Assembly: GCA_028023455.1 (NCBI GenBank)
Contig: JAQFVV010006732.1
Location: 250,001-314,000 of the forward strand
Origin: Epiperipatus broadwayi
Lineage: Eukaryota; Onychophora; Udeonychophora; Euonychophora; Peripatidae
Direction of reading: 5' to 3'
DNA: 64,000 nt
Position 1 is the first letter of the stretch. Every line of letters begins with the position of its first letter. The notes beneath the pieces are model-generated. The model saw only the letters and a program-made list of their open reading frames with translations, did no database searches and had not been told where the DNA came from. Below, piece by piece: positions 1-17,543 of the stretch. The position numbers and the translations under genes were made by a program.

Positions 1-179
1 TTTTTAGTGGTGATTCAAATATTATTCGTTGGTCCATGTAGAGCTGTGTTTTTTTTTTTTTGTAAATATTTGTAATTCCTTTTTTTAAAGATGTGTATTA
101 CTTTCTTAAGTCTCTCTACTTCTTCCAGGTATAACCATGTTTTGTACTATAACGGGACAATCCTTTTCAGGACTCAAGG

Positions 180-365
180 AAGTCGCATCTAGCTGTAGTC
201 AGACTTTGAGTCTTCTTATAGAATGCCATGGATGATGTGATTTAAAATACAATCCAATTCACTCCTCTATTAATAACCTCATTACTCTTGGAATTCGAGC
301 TCAGAGTAGAAATTGCAATTGACTCTCTTCAGGCATTTCCATAAGTATCCCATACTAATGATAAA
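180..365 (-). mobile_element. Diverged fragment of an A-family LTR
   Basis: Blocks here match, in order and spacing, the interior of the long LTR at 17740-18000 and 34570-34825. Examples are a CGCATCTA block followed by a GGGTCTTC-like block, a CAATCCAA block, and a TTCGAGCTCAG / GAAATTGCA / GACTC run that parallels TTCGAACTCAGG / GAAATTGCA / GACTC. The copy is old, with many substitutions, and an unrelated T-rich stretch separates it from a possible LTR start near position 30. The orientation is that of element A. The matches are strong only up to about 365. Confidence 0.5.
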
Positions 366-5775
<5,410 letters not shown>

Positions 5776-5883
5776 GTACTAACTAACATAGTCAAAATTA
5801 AAAATAAAATTCATTAATATAATTGGCACCCTAGGCATTTGCTCATATAATGTGTAGGAGTGGTGTTGTGTGTGAGGCGTACA

Positions 5884-5884
<1 letters not shown>

Positions 5885-5935
<51 letters not shown>
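5885..5935. repeat. (TA)25 microsatellite
   Basis: Pure TA tract. It directly abuts the 420-bp-family fragment at 5936-6085. Confidence 0.98.
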
Positions 5936-5939
<4 letters not shown>

Positions 5940-6085
5940 ACAGATGGCGTCCTACCAAAAACACCTATCAAGCGTATATTTCGTTTACATAAACGTCAGA
6001 GTAGTTAGTATTCACTATCTCTAACTATAATTCCACTTTCAGATCATGATTTCAAGCTATTTGCTATCGTCAGTGAAAGACAGGA
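5936..6085 (+). repeat. Diverged fragment of the ~420-bp repeat family
   Basis: The order of blocks (AGATGG then CTACCAAAA then GTTTAC, TAAAC, TCTCTAACT, CCACTTTCAGAT, TTTCAAGCTA, TTGCTATCGTCAGTGAA) matches 8735-8880 in the large array. The fragment is bounded by (AT)n on both sides (5885-5935 and 6086-6105). That suggests the family's ends are associated with AT microsatellites. Confidence 0.65.
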
Positions 6086-6105
6086 ATATATATATATATA
6101 TATAT

Positions 6106-7088
6106 GGAAATGCAGGGTCATACCTGGAGAGATGATTGGCAGCACATGAACATCAAGTGCCCTAAATTGTTTAGCCATTTGTAACTTATTGGTGTTTAAA
6201 CCATGAGGGATCTGAGGAATTGTATTTTTATCCTCAAGTTAAAAAAAAGATCTCAAAAGGAATGAGTATAATAGATCACTCTGAGATATCAGAATACTAA
6301 CCACAAGTTCCCCAGCGCTACCCAAAAGGGTAAAGAATACTCAAAAGAAATAACCATTCACCATCAAGAATGATTTGCAAACAACAATAAATCAACAGTC
6401 AATCTTGTGCCAGGATTTGAAATGGTTCTCCTGTAGACCACACAAACTATTGAGCCTTTGCTATCTTGGACAATTATTCAAACCATAGATTGAATGTACA
6501 CACTTAAATGCTAATCTATAAGAATACAACCAAAAATTAATGCTGGGATATTACTGATAATAATCAATGCTCTGGGTACTTCATACTATTAATTTATTGG
6601 CCAACTATAATCTTAATTTCTAATAGAGACCAAACTAAATATAATGTAATGCATTGAGTTTGTTTAAAAAATATCCTCTTTGCACCAACTCAGGAATCAT
6701 TATCATCATCATCATCTGGATGCCCTTACACTAAATATAAAACCCATACCCCATATATATGTTATGCACAAGTCTAGCTCAGGAAGCAAGAAGTCTATAA
6801 TTTATTATTGTGAGCAAGAGGGAAATAAATAAATTAGCTTATGATAAATAATCTCAAGCAATTTACAGGCTTCCCCTACTCATAAATAACTAGTTTTATT
6901 GAGATCATCAAGAAATAAACTAAAATATAAGCTATCATGACATAAGGTCATACATACACTGCACTTTATGAAACAGGAATTGGATAGAATTAAGTAATTA
7001 AGACTAGAAATAATAGTTTTTAAACAATTATTGAATATTTAATTAGAAAATGACATGATAGTAGATAATTTCAAGCATCCATTTCATC

Positions 7089-7129
<41 letters not shown>

Positions 7130-7133
7130 AAAT

Positions 7134-7171
<38 letters not shown>

Positions 7172-8370
7172 TTTGATAAAATTATATAAACCTATCAATT
7201 AATTTTTATTCATGGAATAACTTTCAATTCATTAATTATTTCTTTAAAATAACTAAAAGTTTGTTAAGCATTTTAAAAAATAAAAGATAGCAATCTTTGA
7301 TTCTACCTAGACAGCAAATTTAGAGAAAAAAACTTATTACATTTATAAAACAAAAAAAACATATTTTTTATTAATAAATATATAGTGTGCTCAGATAAAC
7401 TGCCTATAGCCATGGCTCTCTTGAATATAAAGACCTTTCCAGTTGCAATTTCAGTCTTTCCTAATGGAGTGCTTCGAAATGAAGGTCTGATTAAATGTGT
7501 CCTTTCCTGGGTCTGTAGAAATTCCAAGTATATAAAAAAATAGTACATTTTGTTCTCTGAAAGTTCTTGGTAAGACAGAACTTCGCTGAAAGCAGGGTTG
7601 CAGACTGCTTAAAGAGGGTTTTACTTTCCCTACAGTTTCTTCCAGTGAAGATAGGTTACATGGAGGTAGTGTTTAACTGCTCTTAGCACATGGTCTTCAC
7701 TGTACAAACCATTTTAGTACTAAACTCATGGTAGGCTAAAACTTTTATTATTATATTCAATATCTTGGTAGGAGCTGGATTAAGCATGGGTTGCTCTCAT
7801 TTCAACAGCTAAGATAGGAATAATTGGTTCTACTATTTTTTTCAGCAGCATAATTAAGATTTGACTGCTCTCTTCAACAGTTAAGTTAGCAATAATGTCT
7901 CTAGATACTTGGTTATAGATACCAATTTCCACACCCATATATATTTTCAGAACAATTTTGCTAACAAGCCAATTACAATCTGTCTCTTACATTATCATTT
8001 TCATGACAAACAAATTGAATAAAATGTCATAACTACAATTATTCAACTAATTGTCTTCTTAATCATAGATTAAAAACATATTAAGAACAAGAATTTAACA
8101 ACATAAAATTCTTGACATTCCTTTATAATTAAAAATCAAATCTTCTGCAAGAAAATACAACAACATTTCTTTTTCATTAAATAGAGATAAAGAAAGGAAA
8201 AGAACTCTGATTAATTAAAAATAAAAAATTACGAAGTTATTAAAGTCTTGTTTTGTTTTTTATTTTTATTTATTTATTATTTTTTTATAAAATACATTTA
8301 AATATATTTAATGTTTGAGAAATTCATACTAACATATGGGGATTTTACAATTATTGAGTTAAATAATGAC
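6106..8370. other. Non-coding, no recognised element
   Basis: This interval contains moderately complex sequence (6110-6760, 7400-7950) that may be unrecognised interspersed repeats, but I find no reading frame or termini that allow a call. Simple-sequence hairpins at 7077-7137 and 8371-8446 are listed separately. Confidence 0.5.
7077..7168. repeat. Hairpin: 14-bp inverted repeat around a (TA)n core
   Basis: Left arm 7077-7090 (ATCCATTTCATCAT) and right arm 7124-7137 are perfect reverse complements around a TA tract, and a second TA tract follows to 7168. It is a strong potential cruciform. Function is unknown. Confidence 0.9.
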
Positions 8371-8446
8371 TCTTTAAAATTAGAAAATTTAAATCTTATA
8401 TATATATATATATATATATAAGATTTAAATTTTCTAATTTTAAAGA
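8371..8446. repeat. Perfect 28-bp-arm palindrome with (TA)10 centre
   Basis: Arms 8371-8398 and 8419-8446 are exact reverse complements and are separated by only a TA tract. It immediately precedes the palindromic 420-bp array, so it may mark an end of that structure. Perfect arms indicate a recent fold-back event or maintenance by gene conversion. Confidence 0.95.
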
Positions 8447-8454
8447 TATCTATA

Positions 8455-9890
8455 TATAAGTGAAGAGTAGGAACTAGAAACTAGATCTAAACAGTAACGC
8501 TAACAGCATTTATGAAACATGTTCCTATCAGTTTGCAAGAATGAATTTTTTAGACATGTAATGTCTTCAAATCCAGCCTAACAAAAAAGATAGCTATATG
8601 GGTCTGAAATCAGTTCAATATCACCACATAGTAAAAGCCTCTGCAAAAAATAACATTGCAAAAACCTTCAAAGGAACATTTATAAAAAACAAAACAAGTT
8701 ATAAATCTTGTAACTTGCTATAGCTTGCATTTATGGTCAATAGATGGAGCTTTACCAAAATCTCCATACTACCATTTGTTTACTTAAACATCAAGAGAGG
8801 TAGAATTAAATATCTCTTTCATTGTCTCCACTTTTAGATTAGCTGATTTCAAACTAATTTGGCTATCATCAGTGAAGGGTAAGGACTAAAAACTAGATCT
8901 AATCACTAACTCTAACAGCGTTTATGAAACATGTTCCTATCAGTTTGCAAGCATGAATTTTTTAGTCATGTAATATCATCAAATCCAGCCTAACAAAAAT
9001 AAAGGTATATGGGTTTGAAATCAGTTTATTTTCACCACATAGTAAAAGCCTCTGCAATATATATCATTACAAAAACCTTCAAAGGTACATTTGTGAACAA
9101 CAAAACAAATTATCAATCATGGAACTTGCTATAGTTGGCATTTGTGATCAACAGAGGCTTTTACTATGTGGTGAAACTGAACTGATTTCAGACCCATATA
9201 GCTATCTTTTTTGTTAGGCTAGATTTGAAGACATTACGTGTCTAAAAAATTCATGCTTGCAAAGTGATAGGAACATGTTTCATAAATGCTGTTAGAGTTA
9301 GTGTTTAGATCTAGTTTTTAGACCATACCCTTCACTGATGATAGCCAAATTAGCTTGAAATCAGCTGATCTGAAGGTGGAGACAACGAAAGAGATATTTA
9401 ATTCTATCTCTCTTGACATTTATGTAAACAGATGCTTGTATGGAGATTTTGGTAAAGCTCCATCTATTGATCATAAATGCAAGCTATAGCAAGTAATGTG
9501 ATGTATAACTTGTTTTGTTTTTCATAAATGGTATCTTTGAAGGTTTTTGCAATGATATGTATTCTAGAGGCTTTTACTATGTGATGAAACTGAACTGATT
9601 TCAGATCCATTTAGCTATCTTTTTTGTTAGGCTGGATTTGGAGACATTACATGTCTAAAAATTCATGCTTGTAAACTAATAAGAACATGTTTCATAAGCA
9701 CTGTTAGAGTTAGTGTTTAGATCTAGTTTCTAGTCCTTACCCTTCACTGATGATAGCCAAATTAGCTTGAAATCAACTGATCTGAAGGTGGAGACAATAA
9801 AAGAAATATTTAATTCTATCTCTCTTGATGTTTATGCAAACAAATGCTTGTATGGAGATTTTGGTAAAGCTCCATCTATTGATTATATAT
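8455..9890. repeat. Head-to-head (palindromic) array of ~420-bp repeat units
   Basis: About 1.7 units in one orientation (8455-9145) are followed by about 1.8 units in the other (9146-9890). The landmark CACATAGTAAAAGCCTCTGC at about 8625 and 9045 reappears inverted at 9147 and 9569, giving a ~420-bp period. Other landmarks are CTAGATCTAA, ATAGCTATAT and GGAGCTTTACCAAAATCTCC. The same family with the same inverted arrangement occurs at 55437-56460. The right end at 9883-9890 (an AT run) is where element C is inserted. No ORF is present. It behaves like a mobile or satellite-like repeat of unknown class. Confidence 0.85.
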
Positions 9891-12504
9891 TGAAGCAGTC
9901 GGATCTGAGTTCGATCCTAGCTTCATGTTATTTACCCTAATACTAACCTTAAATTTCCGATGCAATGGGGCTTTATACGTTCAATCCACGCTAATTTCCA
10001 TAATGAATAACTTGTTTCAAATACGTAGTAAAATTAATTAGTTTAGTTTAAATTTGATCAATTCTCTAAATAAATTCATGATAAAATATTCATGAATTTA
10101 TATATATTAAATTGCGTGGATTGTGCGTATATATATTTGTAAATATTAAATATATATAATTGTTCGAAAGTTTCATTGCGTCGGGAATACTTGTTTTTTT
10201 TTTCACCTTTAAATAATTTGTAAAGTTTTGTGATTAAAAGCTACATTCTTTCGATAAGCTCTCAAATTCTCAAAAACAACAGTAAAGTTTTATTAATTGG
10301 AAAAAGATAAGGATTCATTTTCTAATTAAAATCATTTCAGATTTTAAGAATTCATTTTCTAATTAGAAAATGAATTCAAGTTAATTGGTTTGAAAGCCTT
10401 ATCGAAGGAATGTATCTGAAAACAACTAATTATAAAAAAACACATTGATAATAAAATGAGCGCTAGCCTTAAGGCATTAGGACAGTATATATAGCCCTGA
10501 AAAGTCGGAAGAAAAAAAAGACTAGCTTTGTTGTAGAGTAGTGCAGTGAACTCTGTGCGTATAAAAATTGTATTTCATCATGATAGAGGGCTAGAACATC
10601 AGGAATCTGGCTATGGTTCCTAAAGTCCCGAGAAATCTTCAATGGAGCTGCTGAACCTTTTTCCGGACCGATCATTCTGCTAAAATTATGAAAGCTACTA
10701 AAATACTGTTCCAGTAGTCAACCAATGATGCCTACGTTTTCAACAACTTGGAGGTGTAACTTAAGGACCAGCGGAAGGGGTAATATATTTCTATAATGAA
10801 CGTTAAACTTTCTGGCCAGTTCGTACTTTATTTTACACTCCTCCTATTTAAGAGCTCTTTATTATTTAATGTAAAAATCTTTATAAAATGCTACTATAAA
10901 TTTATATTGTAATTCTTTCAATCTCTAGTCTTTAAACTTTTTCTTTTCTTACCTGGCGGTTCGTTTAACATATTATATATATATATATATATATATTTAT
11001 CGTGTGATTTATTAATGCTATTTAAAAATTATATGCCAATAATCTTTCAACTCGATGAGCTCCTCTGTTCTATTTGCCTCATGCAAATATAATATTAATT
11101 TCAAATAGTAATTCTCGCCCATTAGAACTAAATTTGAAAGTTCTATTAATCATCGAGTCGAAAGAAAATATTACATGTTTATTATTTTTATAATTGGCTA
11201 ATAATAAACTATTAGCTCCGTTTTTCACCTATGTCCCCAGCTCCTAAGTTACAAGTGTTTATATACTCACAAAATGTTAAAATATTGATTTCTTGTTCCA
11301 CTAATATATATTTATTCGAATATAACCTTAAATGTTTTTATTGCGGAGGGGGTCAATGGGGGGTTGAATGTGTTTTAATTCCACTTTTGTTATTTTATAT
11401 TAATATTCAGGAGGGGCACGTTATTAGGGCATAGTTGGTGTAGTTTATAAATGTTTTGGAATAGTTCGATGGGGGCTCGTTTGACTTTGATTGATTGGTC
11501 AAGTCATCATGTGGAGCATTCTACATGGGTTTTGTTTTTCAACGATGACTGTCAGGTCATCATCATCAAACGTTGCTGACGTGGGGCCGTCTTCCGCTCC
11601 GTTGGGCTGGTCGGTGATCATATTCTCTTATTTAAATTTCTCGAGGAAGAAAGTACTTCCTTTCCGATTCATTGGTCAAGGGGCGTGGGACTTGCCAAAT
11701 GCAAGCCACCGTAGGACTTCGATCATCGACTGGCGATCATCTTTCAGTTTTGCTCTCTGCCTTGTGGTTCGTCAGTGCCATTACATCTTTGTTCCGGTGA
11801 GGCCTGCTCCATGCTCATGGTTCGTGATGAAGTGATTTAAGTTGGAGTCGAACCAATTCTCAAGTATATTTGGTTTAAATCAGTTTTCAAATCAAGATTG
11901 GGGTTATGCCTTAAAATACGTTTTGCTCTTCATGAATAGATTTCCGAATGTGAAAATAAATCTCACATTCCACCGTAATAAAATTAGAACAATCATTTCC
12001 GTTCTTAATGAATACCTTTATCTGCCTTTATATTTCTCGTTGGGGGCATAGGCATAGAATCCCATGTTGTGTAATACTTGTTGGCATATGATAAGGACCG
12101 CCACTCTTATTATATTTATAAATTCTTTTAAAGACTAGAGGTAACTAATGCAATCTATATTTTATTGAACAAAACAAATTATTATTATTATTAAATATTT
12201 TCTAACATACTTGGTTTCTTAGTTCATCATTCTTTTTATAATTATTTAAATGTTAATACCTGCTGTCTGTGTTGGCAACCCGAACATACATATGATTCGA
12301 TTTGAAAGTAGTCAAAGTTAATTGATATTCGTGTCAGTAAAAGGGTCTCTAGTCCTCACCAACCGTTGAGCTAGTTCTTGGCACATGGCACTGTGCCATC
12401 GATTTCTGCTATCTGAGCTGTTGAGTTGGGTTTGAATTCAGTTTTGAACCGCCTGAGTTTGAATCCGATTTGACTTGCGGTGGTGGTGGGTTTTGACCGG
12501 TACA
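9891..12504 (+). mobile_element. Element C, 5' LTR (2.6 kb)
   Basis: This is one of two nearly identical direct repeats (the other is 14911-17527). It begins TGAAGCA and ends ACCGGTACA, so it has the canonical TG...CA LTR termini. It is flanked on the left by an AT run that matches the right flank of the 3' LTR. I count about 30 differences over 2.6 kb, roughly 99% identity, and about half of those differences are CpG versus TpG/CpA. Short ORFs inside the LTR are conserved between copies only because the LTRs are. A GC-richer block at 11470-11835 has promoter-like motifs. An LTR of 2.6 kb is long compared with the few hundred bp usual for Ty3/Gypsy. Confidence 0.88.
11485..11700 (+). promoter_or_regulatory. 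Candidate promoter block in the C LTR
   Basis: This GC-richer island in an AT-rich LTR holds inverted CCAAT boxes (ATTGGTC at about 11494 and 11671), a CRE-like TGACGTGG (11577-11584), a TATA-like TATTTAAAT (about 11629-11637), an inverted ETS-like pair GGAAG...CTTCC (11645-11660) and a GC/KLF box GGGGCGTGG (11680-11688). The identical arrangement recurs in the 3' LTR (about 16510-16720). Clustered boxes of this kind are typical of pol II promoters in LTR U3 regions. The assignment is by motif only. Confidence 0.45.
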
Positions 12505-14007
12505 TGGTTATGTTTTTGGCTGCCCAATCGTTGTGGCTCGACTTAATAAACCCCACACATGCCCTATAGATAGAAATTATGGTTTTAGTACTCAGATCTC
12601 AATAAATTAAATGTTTAAAGTGATATTTTTGTAGAATGTTATATATATTTGAAAAAGTTATGCGATTTATAATGCATAACTGGAATGATTTAATAAATTA
12701 AAATATCACTTTCTAATTCTCTTCCTTATAATTAAATGCATTCAAGATTTTTTTTTTAAATGCAAAAAAAAAAACTGTTAGAATAATTATTTAAGTATAT
12801 GTGTAATTAGTTATACGTGTACTATATATCCATATATATATTATACGTTTGTTTATACGCGTTCATGACAGTAAGAAAATTATCGTTAGCGAAGTAGCAA
12901 GAGCAGATCAAAGCATAGGGGTAAAATAAATGAAATATTTTGTCTGTGTCAAAATTAATTTTGTTCATCTCAGCTGTTATAATATAAAATATCTAATATG
13001 ATATCATATAAAAGTCTTAATTTCAAAGTATTGCTTGCTAGCATATATATTAAATGTTCGCTCCGTATTTTTAGTAGTCTCAAAGTAGGCGAAGACCTTC
13101 AAACTGGGAATTATCTGTCAAGCGGTCCGATGCAGTGTGACATTACGCTTTAATGACAATAATTTCTAGAGTAACCTCAAAGCAGGTGAAGACCCTTTGT
13201 GTACACCAAGCAGCCAGATGCAGTTGGCAAAATGCTTAAATGGTTTGCACGCTTTCATGCTAGCAAGATTTAGAATAATATCTCCAATAAAAGTTCTTGT
13301 AATATTAATTTTGATATTTTTTTTTGGTGTTAAAGCCTCATGCTTAGTAAAAATGAAGTAGTGAACTCCTATATTTAAACTCAGGTCATGAACGCGTTAG
13401 CTGTTATTAAATAATATTACTCATCATCAATTCAATTGTTTTATTAAAGGTTAAGTCAATCATATGTGGTTTGGGGGTCAATGGGTTATATCACATGCCC
13501 TATTGATCTCATTTTGCTCACTGGCGCCCATATAAATAAATTTGTCAGCAAATTTGATTGTCAGCACAGTAGTGGGTCAATCGCCATAATAAAAAACCAA
13601 GTGTGTTCAATACAGAATGATTTGTTGTATCTGCTAATACATAATATTTGTATATCACTGTATAGTTTTTTTTTTCAGACATGGGAGAACAGAACAGTTG
13701 AACAAAGGGAAAGTGAATAATGTTTTTTTTTCTTATCTTTAATATTTTTGAATACATGTCTCACTCAAACAGTTAATATAAAGAGCTAACCAAGAAAACG
13801 TAGGTAAAAAAAAAAGGCAGATTACATAGATTGGGGAAATAATATGCAGCAGCTAATGAAGATTGGGACAATGGACCTGTAGTCAGAGACCTCATTAAAA
13901 TTTACTAAAGAGAAAAAAAATATTTTAAGCATACAGAGAGTACTCTAAGTGAATTCACGTTGTTCATTATATTGATTGTTTATTACATTATTTTCTTATT
14001 TTCAAAA
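12505..14007 (+). other. Element C untranslated leader
   Basis: The 1.5 kb between the 5' LTR and the ORF has no coding signal. A primer-binding-like TGGCTGCCCAAT motif lies at about 12518, offset about 13 nt from the LTR end, and resembles the TGGCGCCCAAC start of lysine-tRNA primer sites imperfectly. A degenerate direct repeat occurs at about 13079-13137 and 13175-13224 (CTCAAAG-AGG-GAAGACC then CAAGC-G-C-GATGCAGT). Such leader repeats could be packaging or dimerisation signals, which is inference. A TGGCGCCC octamer also occurs at about 13522. Confidence 0.5.
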
Positions 14008-14637
14008 ATGGGAAAAGACACTTTACAAACGATCCTCAGAGAAATGAGAGAAGATCGAAAGGTACTGATGATAATGATGGAAAGGCTGGTAAGGCTCGAG
14101 GAAGCACGAGGCATCCAAGCCAACTCAAATCTAGAAAATGTAAAGCTTCAGCAAGAAATAAATCCCTCTGAAGACCCAAAAATAGAAAATGAAGATGATC
14201 AGGCCACACCAAAAGAAGTTGTGGACAGCAAGGAAAACAACAGTGGTGAGGATGAGTCCAGTTATGAAGCAGTGGAAGAAGCGGATATAGATACAGAAAA
14301 AGAAAAAGATGTTCAGACCACTAGTCCAATGAAACTAAAAATGGAAATGGGACAGATGATGAGTCCTCAACTTAGTACGAAGAAGTTACAGATGCCAATG
14401 CCTGGATCCTTGATACAGATTCAAATTTTCAAAGATGACCCAGGAGAGAACCCCATTGCTCATCGAGATAATATTAAAGAATTGTTGTTTGTGCATTCGG
14501 TCGCAGAAAAGGCCATAGAATTAATGACAGCAATAGACTATGGGAACTTGACGACAACCAGGGAAGACCGGGACTATGACCATTACAATGCCAGACAGTT
14601 AAAACAATATGTACCACCTGATCCAGGGAAACAGTAA
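14008..14637 (+). CDS. Element C Gag-like protein (coiled coil plus truncated capsid-like end)
   Basis: This is the only substantial frame inside element C: 209 residues from an ATG in good context (AAAATGG). An upstream in-frame extension to 13960 has no ATG. Residues 1-60 are a charged, heptad-like segment rich in L, M, E and R (ILREMREDRK, MMERLVRLEEA). Residues 60-120 are very acidic. Residues about 147-190 contain IQIFKDDPGENPIAH and an EKAIELM block that parallel the start of the capsid region of element A (KIFKG...AEAPIKHL...EGEK). I infer a Gag with a truncated or minimal capsid. No zinc knuckle, protease or RT follows, so the element is non-autonomous. An alternative is an unrelated accessory ORF, because the capsid similarity is short and judged by eye. 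Confidence 0.6.
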   Translation: MGKDTLQTILREMREDRKVLMIMMERLVRLEEARGIQANSNLENVKLQQEINPSEDPKIENEDDQATPKEVVDSKENNSGEDESSYEAVEEADIDTEKEKDVQTTSPMKLKMEMGQMMSPQLSTKKLQMPMPGSLIQIQIFKDDPGENPIAHRDNIKELLFVHSVAEKAIELMTAIDYGNLTTTREDRDYDHYNARQLKQYVPPDPGKQ

Positions 14638-14894
14638 GATAAACTGTAGAGACAGATATATATACAGAAGACCAACTGACATGACCATAGGAAAATGAGA
14701 CTTGATAAACGGACCGATTTTTTTAAACTTATTATAAGCGGAATATTCAAAAAAGTTGATCGTAGTGAGACATGTATAATTTTTGTAGCTTGGGCAGGTT
14801 ATATTATTCATGCTCATGCTGTTCTCCCAGAGTCTATACACTTATGCAACTATATCCTGCGTAAGTAAAGTCATTTTTTTTTCATTGTTTTTTT

Positions 14895-14910
14895 TTGAAG
14901 TGAAAAGAAA
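14895..14910 (+). other. Element C polypurine tract
   Basis: The purine-rich run TTGAAGTGAAAAGAAA ends exactly where the 3' LTR begins (TGAAGCA). This is the position expected for the plus-strand primer of an LTR retrotransposon. Confidence 0.7.
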
Positions 14911-17527
14911 TGAAGCACTCGGATCTGAGTTCGATCCTAGCTTCATGTTATTTACCCTAATACTAACCTTAAATTTCCGATGCAATGGGGCTTTATACGT
15001 TCAATCCACGCTAATTTCCATAATGAATAACTTGTTTCAAATACGTAGTAAAATTAATTAGTTTAGTTTAAATTTGATCAATTCTCTAAATAAATTCATG
15101 ATAAAATATTCATGAATTTATATATATTAAATTGCGTGGATTGTGCATATATATATTTGTAAATATTAAATATATATAATTGTTCGAAAGTTTCATTGCG
15201 TCGGGAATACTTGTTTTTTTTTTCACCTTTAAATAATTTGTAAAGTTTTGTGATTAAAAGCTACATTCTTTCGATAAGCTCTCAAATTCTCAAAAACAAC
15301 AGTAAAGTTTTATTAATTGGAAAAAGATAAGGATTCATTTTCTAATTAAAATCATTTCAGATTTTAAGAATTCATTTTCTAATTAGAAAATGAATTCAAG
15401 TTAATTGGTTTGAAAGCCTTATCGAAGGAATGTATCTGAAAACAACTAATTATAAAAAAACACATTGATAATAAAATGAGCGCTAGCCTTAAGGCATCAG
15501 GACAGTATATATAGCCCTGAAAAGTCGGAAGAAAAAAAAGACTAGCTTTGTTGTAGAGTAGTGCAGTGAACTCTGTGCATATAAAAATTGTATTTCATCA
15601 TCATAGAGGGCTAGAACATCAGGAATCTGGCTATGGTTCCTAAAGTCCCAAGAAATCTTCAATGGAGCTGCTGAACCTTTTTCCGGACCGATCATTCTGC
15701 TAAAATTATGAAAGCTACTAAAATACTGTTCCAGTAGTCAACCAATGATGCCTACGTTTTCAACAACTTGGAGGTGTAACTTAAGGACCAGCGGAAGGGG
15801 TAATATATTTCTATAATGAACGTTAAACTTTCTGGCCAGTTCGAACTTTATTTTACACTCCTCCTATTTAAGAGCTCTTTATTATTTAATGTAAAAATCT
15901 TTATAAAATGCTACTATAAATTTATATTGTAATTCTTTCAATCTCTAGTCTTTAAACTTTTTCTTTTCTTACCTGGCGGTTCGTTTAACATATTATATAT
16001 ATATATATATATGTATTTATCGTGTGATTTATTAATGCTATTTAAAAATTATATGCCAATAATCTTTCAACTCGATGAGCTCCTCTGTTCTATTTGCCTC
16101 ATGCAAATATTATAATATTAATTTCAAATAGTAATTCTCGCCCATTAGAACTAAATTTGAAAGTTCTATTAATCATCGAGTCGAAAGAAAATATTACATG
16201 TTTATTATTTTTATAATTGGCTAATAATAAACTATTAGCTCCGTTTTTCACCTATGTCCCCAGCTCCTAAGTTACAAGTGTTTATATACTCACAAAATGT
16301 TAAAATATTGATTTCTTGTTCCACTAATATATATTTATTCGAATATAACCTTAAATGTTTTTATTGCGGAGGGGGTCGATGGGGGGTTGAATGTGTTTTA
16401 ATTCCACTTTTGTTATTTTATATTAATATTCAGGAGGGGCACGATATTAGGGCATAGTTGGTGTAGTTTATAAATGTTTTGGAATAGTTCGATGGGGGCT
16501 CGTTTGACTTAGATTGATTGGTCAAGTCATCACGTGGAGCATTCTACATGGGTTTTGTTTTTCAACGATGACTGTCAGGTCATCATCATCAAACGTTGCT
16601 GATGTGGGGCCGTCTTCCGCTCCATTGGGCTGGTCGGTGATCATATTCTCTTATTTAAATTTCTCGAGGAAGAAAGTACTTCCTTTCCGATTCATTGGTC
16701 AAGGGGCGTGGGACTTGCCAAATGCAAGCCGCCGTAGGACTTCGATCATCGACTGGCGATCATCTTTCAGTTTTGCTCTCTGCCTTGTGGTTCGTCAGTG
16801 CCATTGCATCTTTGTTCCGGTGAGGCCCGCTCCGTGCTCGTGGTTCATGATGAAATGATTTAAGTTGGAGTCGAACCAATTCTCAAGTATATTTGGTTTA
16901 AATCAGTTTTCAAATCAAGATTGGGGTTATGCCTTAAAATACATTTTGCTCTTCATGAATAGATTTCCGAATGTGAAAATAAATCTCACATTCCACCGTA
17001 ATAAAATTAGAACAATCATTTCCGTTCTTAATGAATACCTTTATCTGCCTTTATATTTCTCGTTGGGGGCATAGACATAGAATCCCATGTTGTGTAATAC
17101 TTGTTGGCATATGATAAGGACCGCCACTCTTATTATATTTATAAATTCTTTTAAAGACTAGAGGTAACTAATGCAATCTATATTTTATTGAACAAAACAA
17201 ATTATTATTATTATTAAATATTTTCTAACATACTTGGTTTCTTAGTTCATCATTCTTTTTATAATTATTTAAATGTTAATACCCGCTGTCTGTGTTGGCA
17301 ACCCGAACATACATATGATTCGATTTGAAAGTAGTCAAAGTTAATTGATATTCGTGTTAGTAAAAGGGTCTCTAGTCCTCACCAACCGTTGAGCTAGTTC
17401 TTGGTGCATGGCACTGTGCCGTCGATTTCTGCTATCTGAGCTGTTGAGTTGGGTTTGAATTCAGTTTTGAACCGCCTGAGTTTGAATCCGATTTGACTTG
17501 CGGTGGTGGTGGGTTTTGACCGGTACA
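14911..17527 (+). mobile_element. Element C, 3' LTR
   Basis: It is the partner of 9891-12504, from TGAAGCA to ACCGGTACA. It is followed directly by a 16-bp AT tract (17528-17543). The AT run before the 5' LTR and this tract are compatible with a 4- or 6-bp target duplication of type ATAT(AT), but an exact length cannot be set inside a dinucleotide repeat. The high identity to the 5' LTR marks a recent insertion. Confidence 0.88.
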
Positions 17528-17543
17528 ATATATATATATATAT

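Noticed and set aside
9900-9930. tRNA-type B box (GAGTTCGATCC) at the C LTR start, suggesting a SINE
   Set aside because: No A box at the right distance and no tRNA-like fold. The motif is a short match near an LTR end.
11491-11835. A 114-codon frame present in both C LTRs (also 16514-16858)
   Set aside because: Conserved only because the LTRs are near-identical. Composition is not protein-like, and it overlaps the GC-richer promoter block, which explains the absence of stops.
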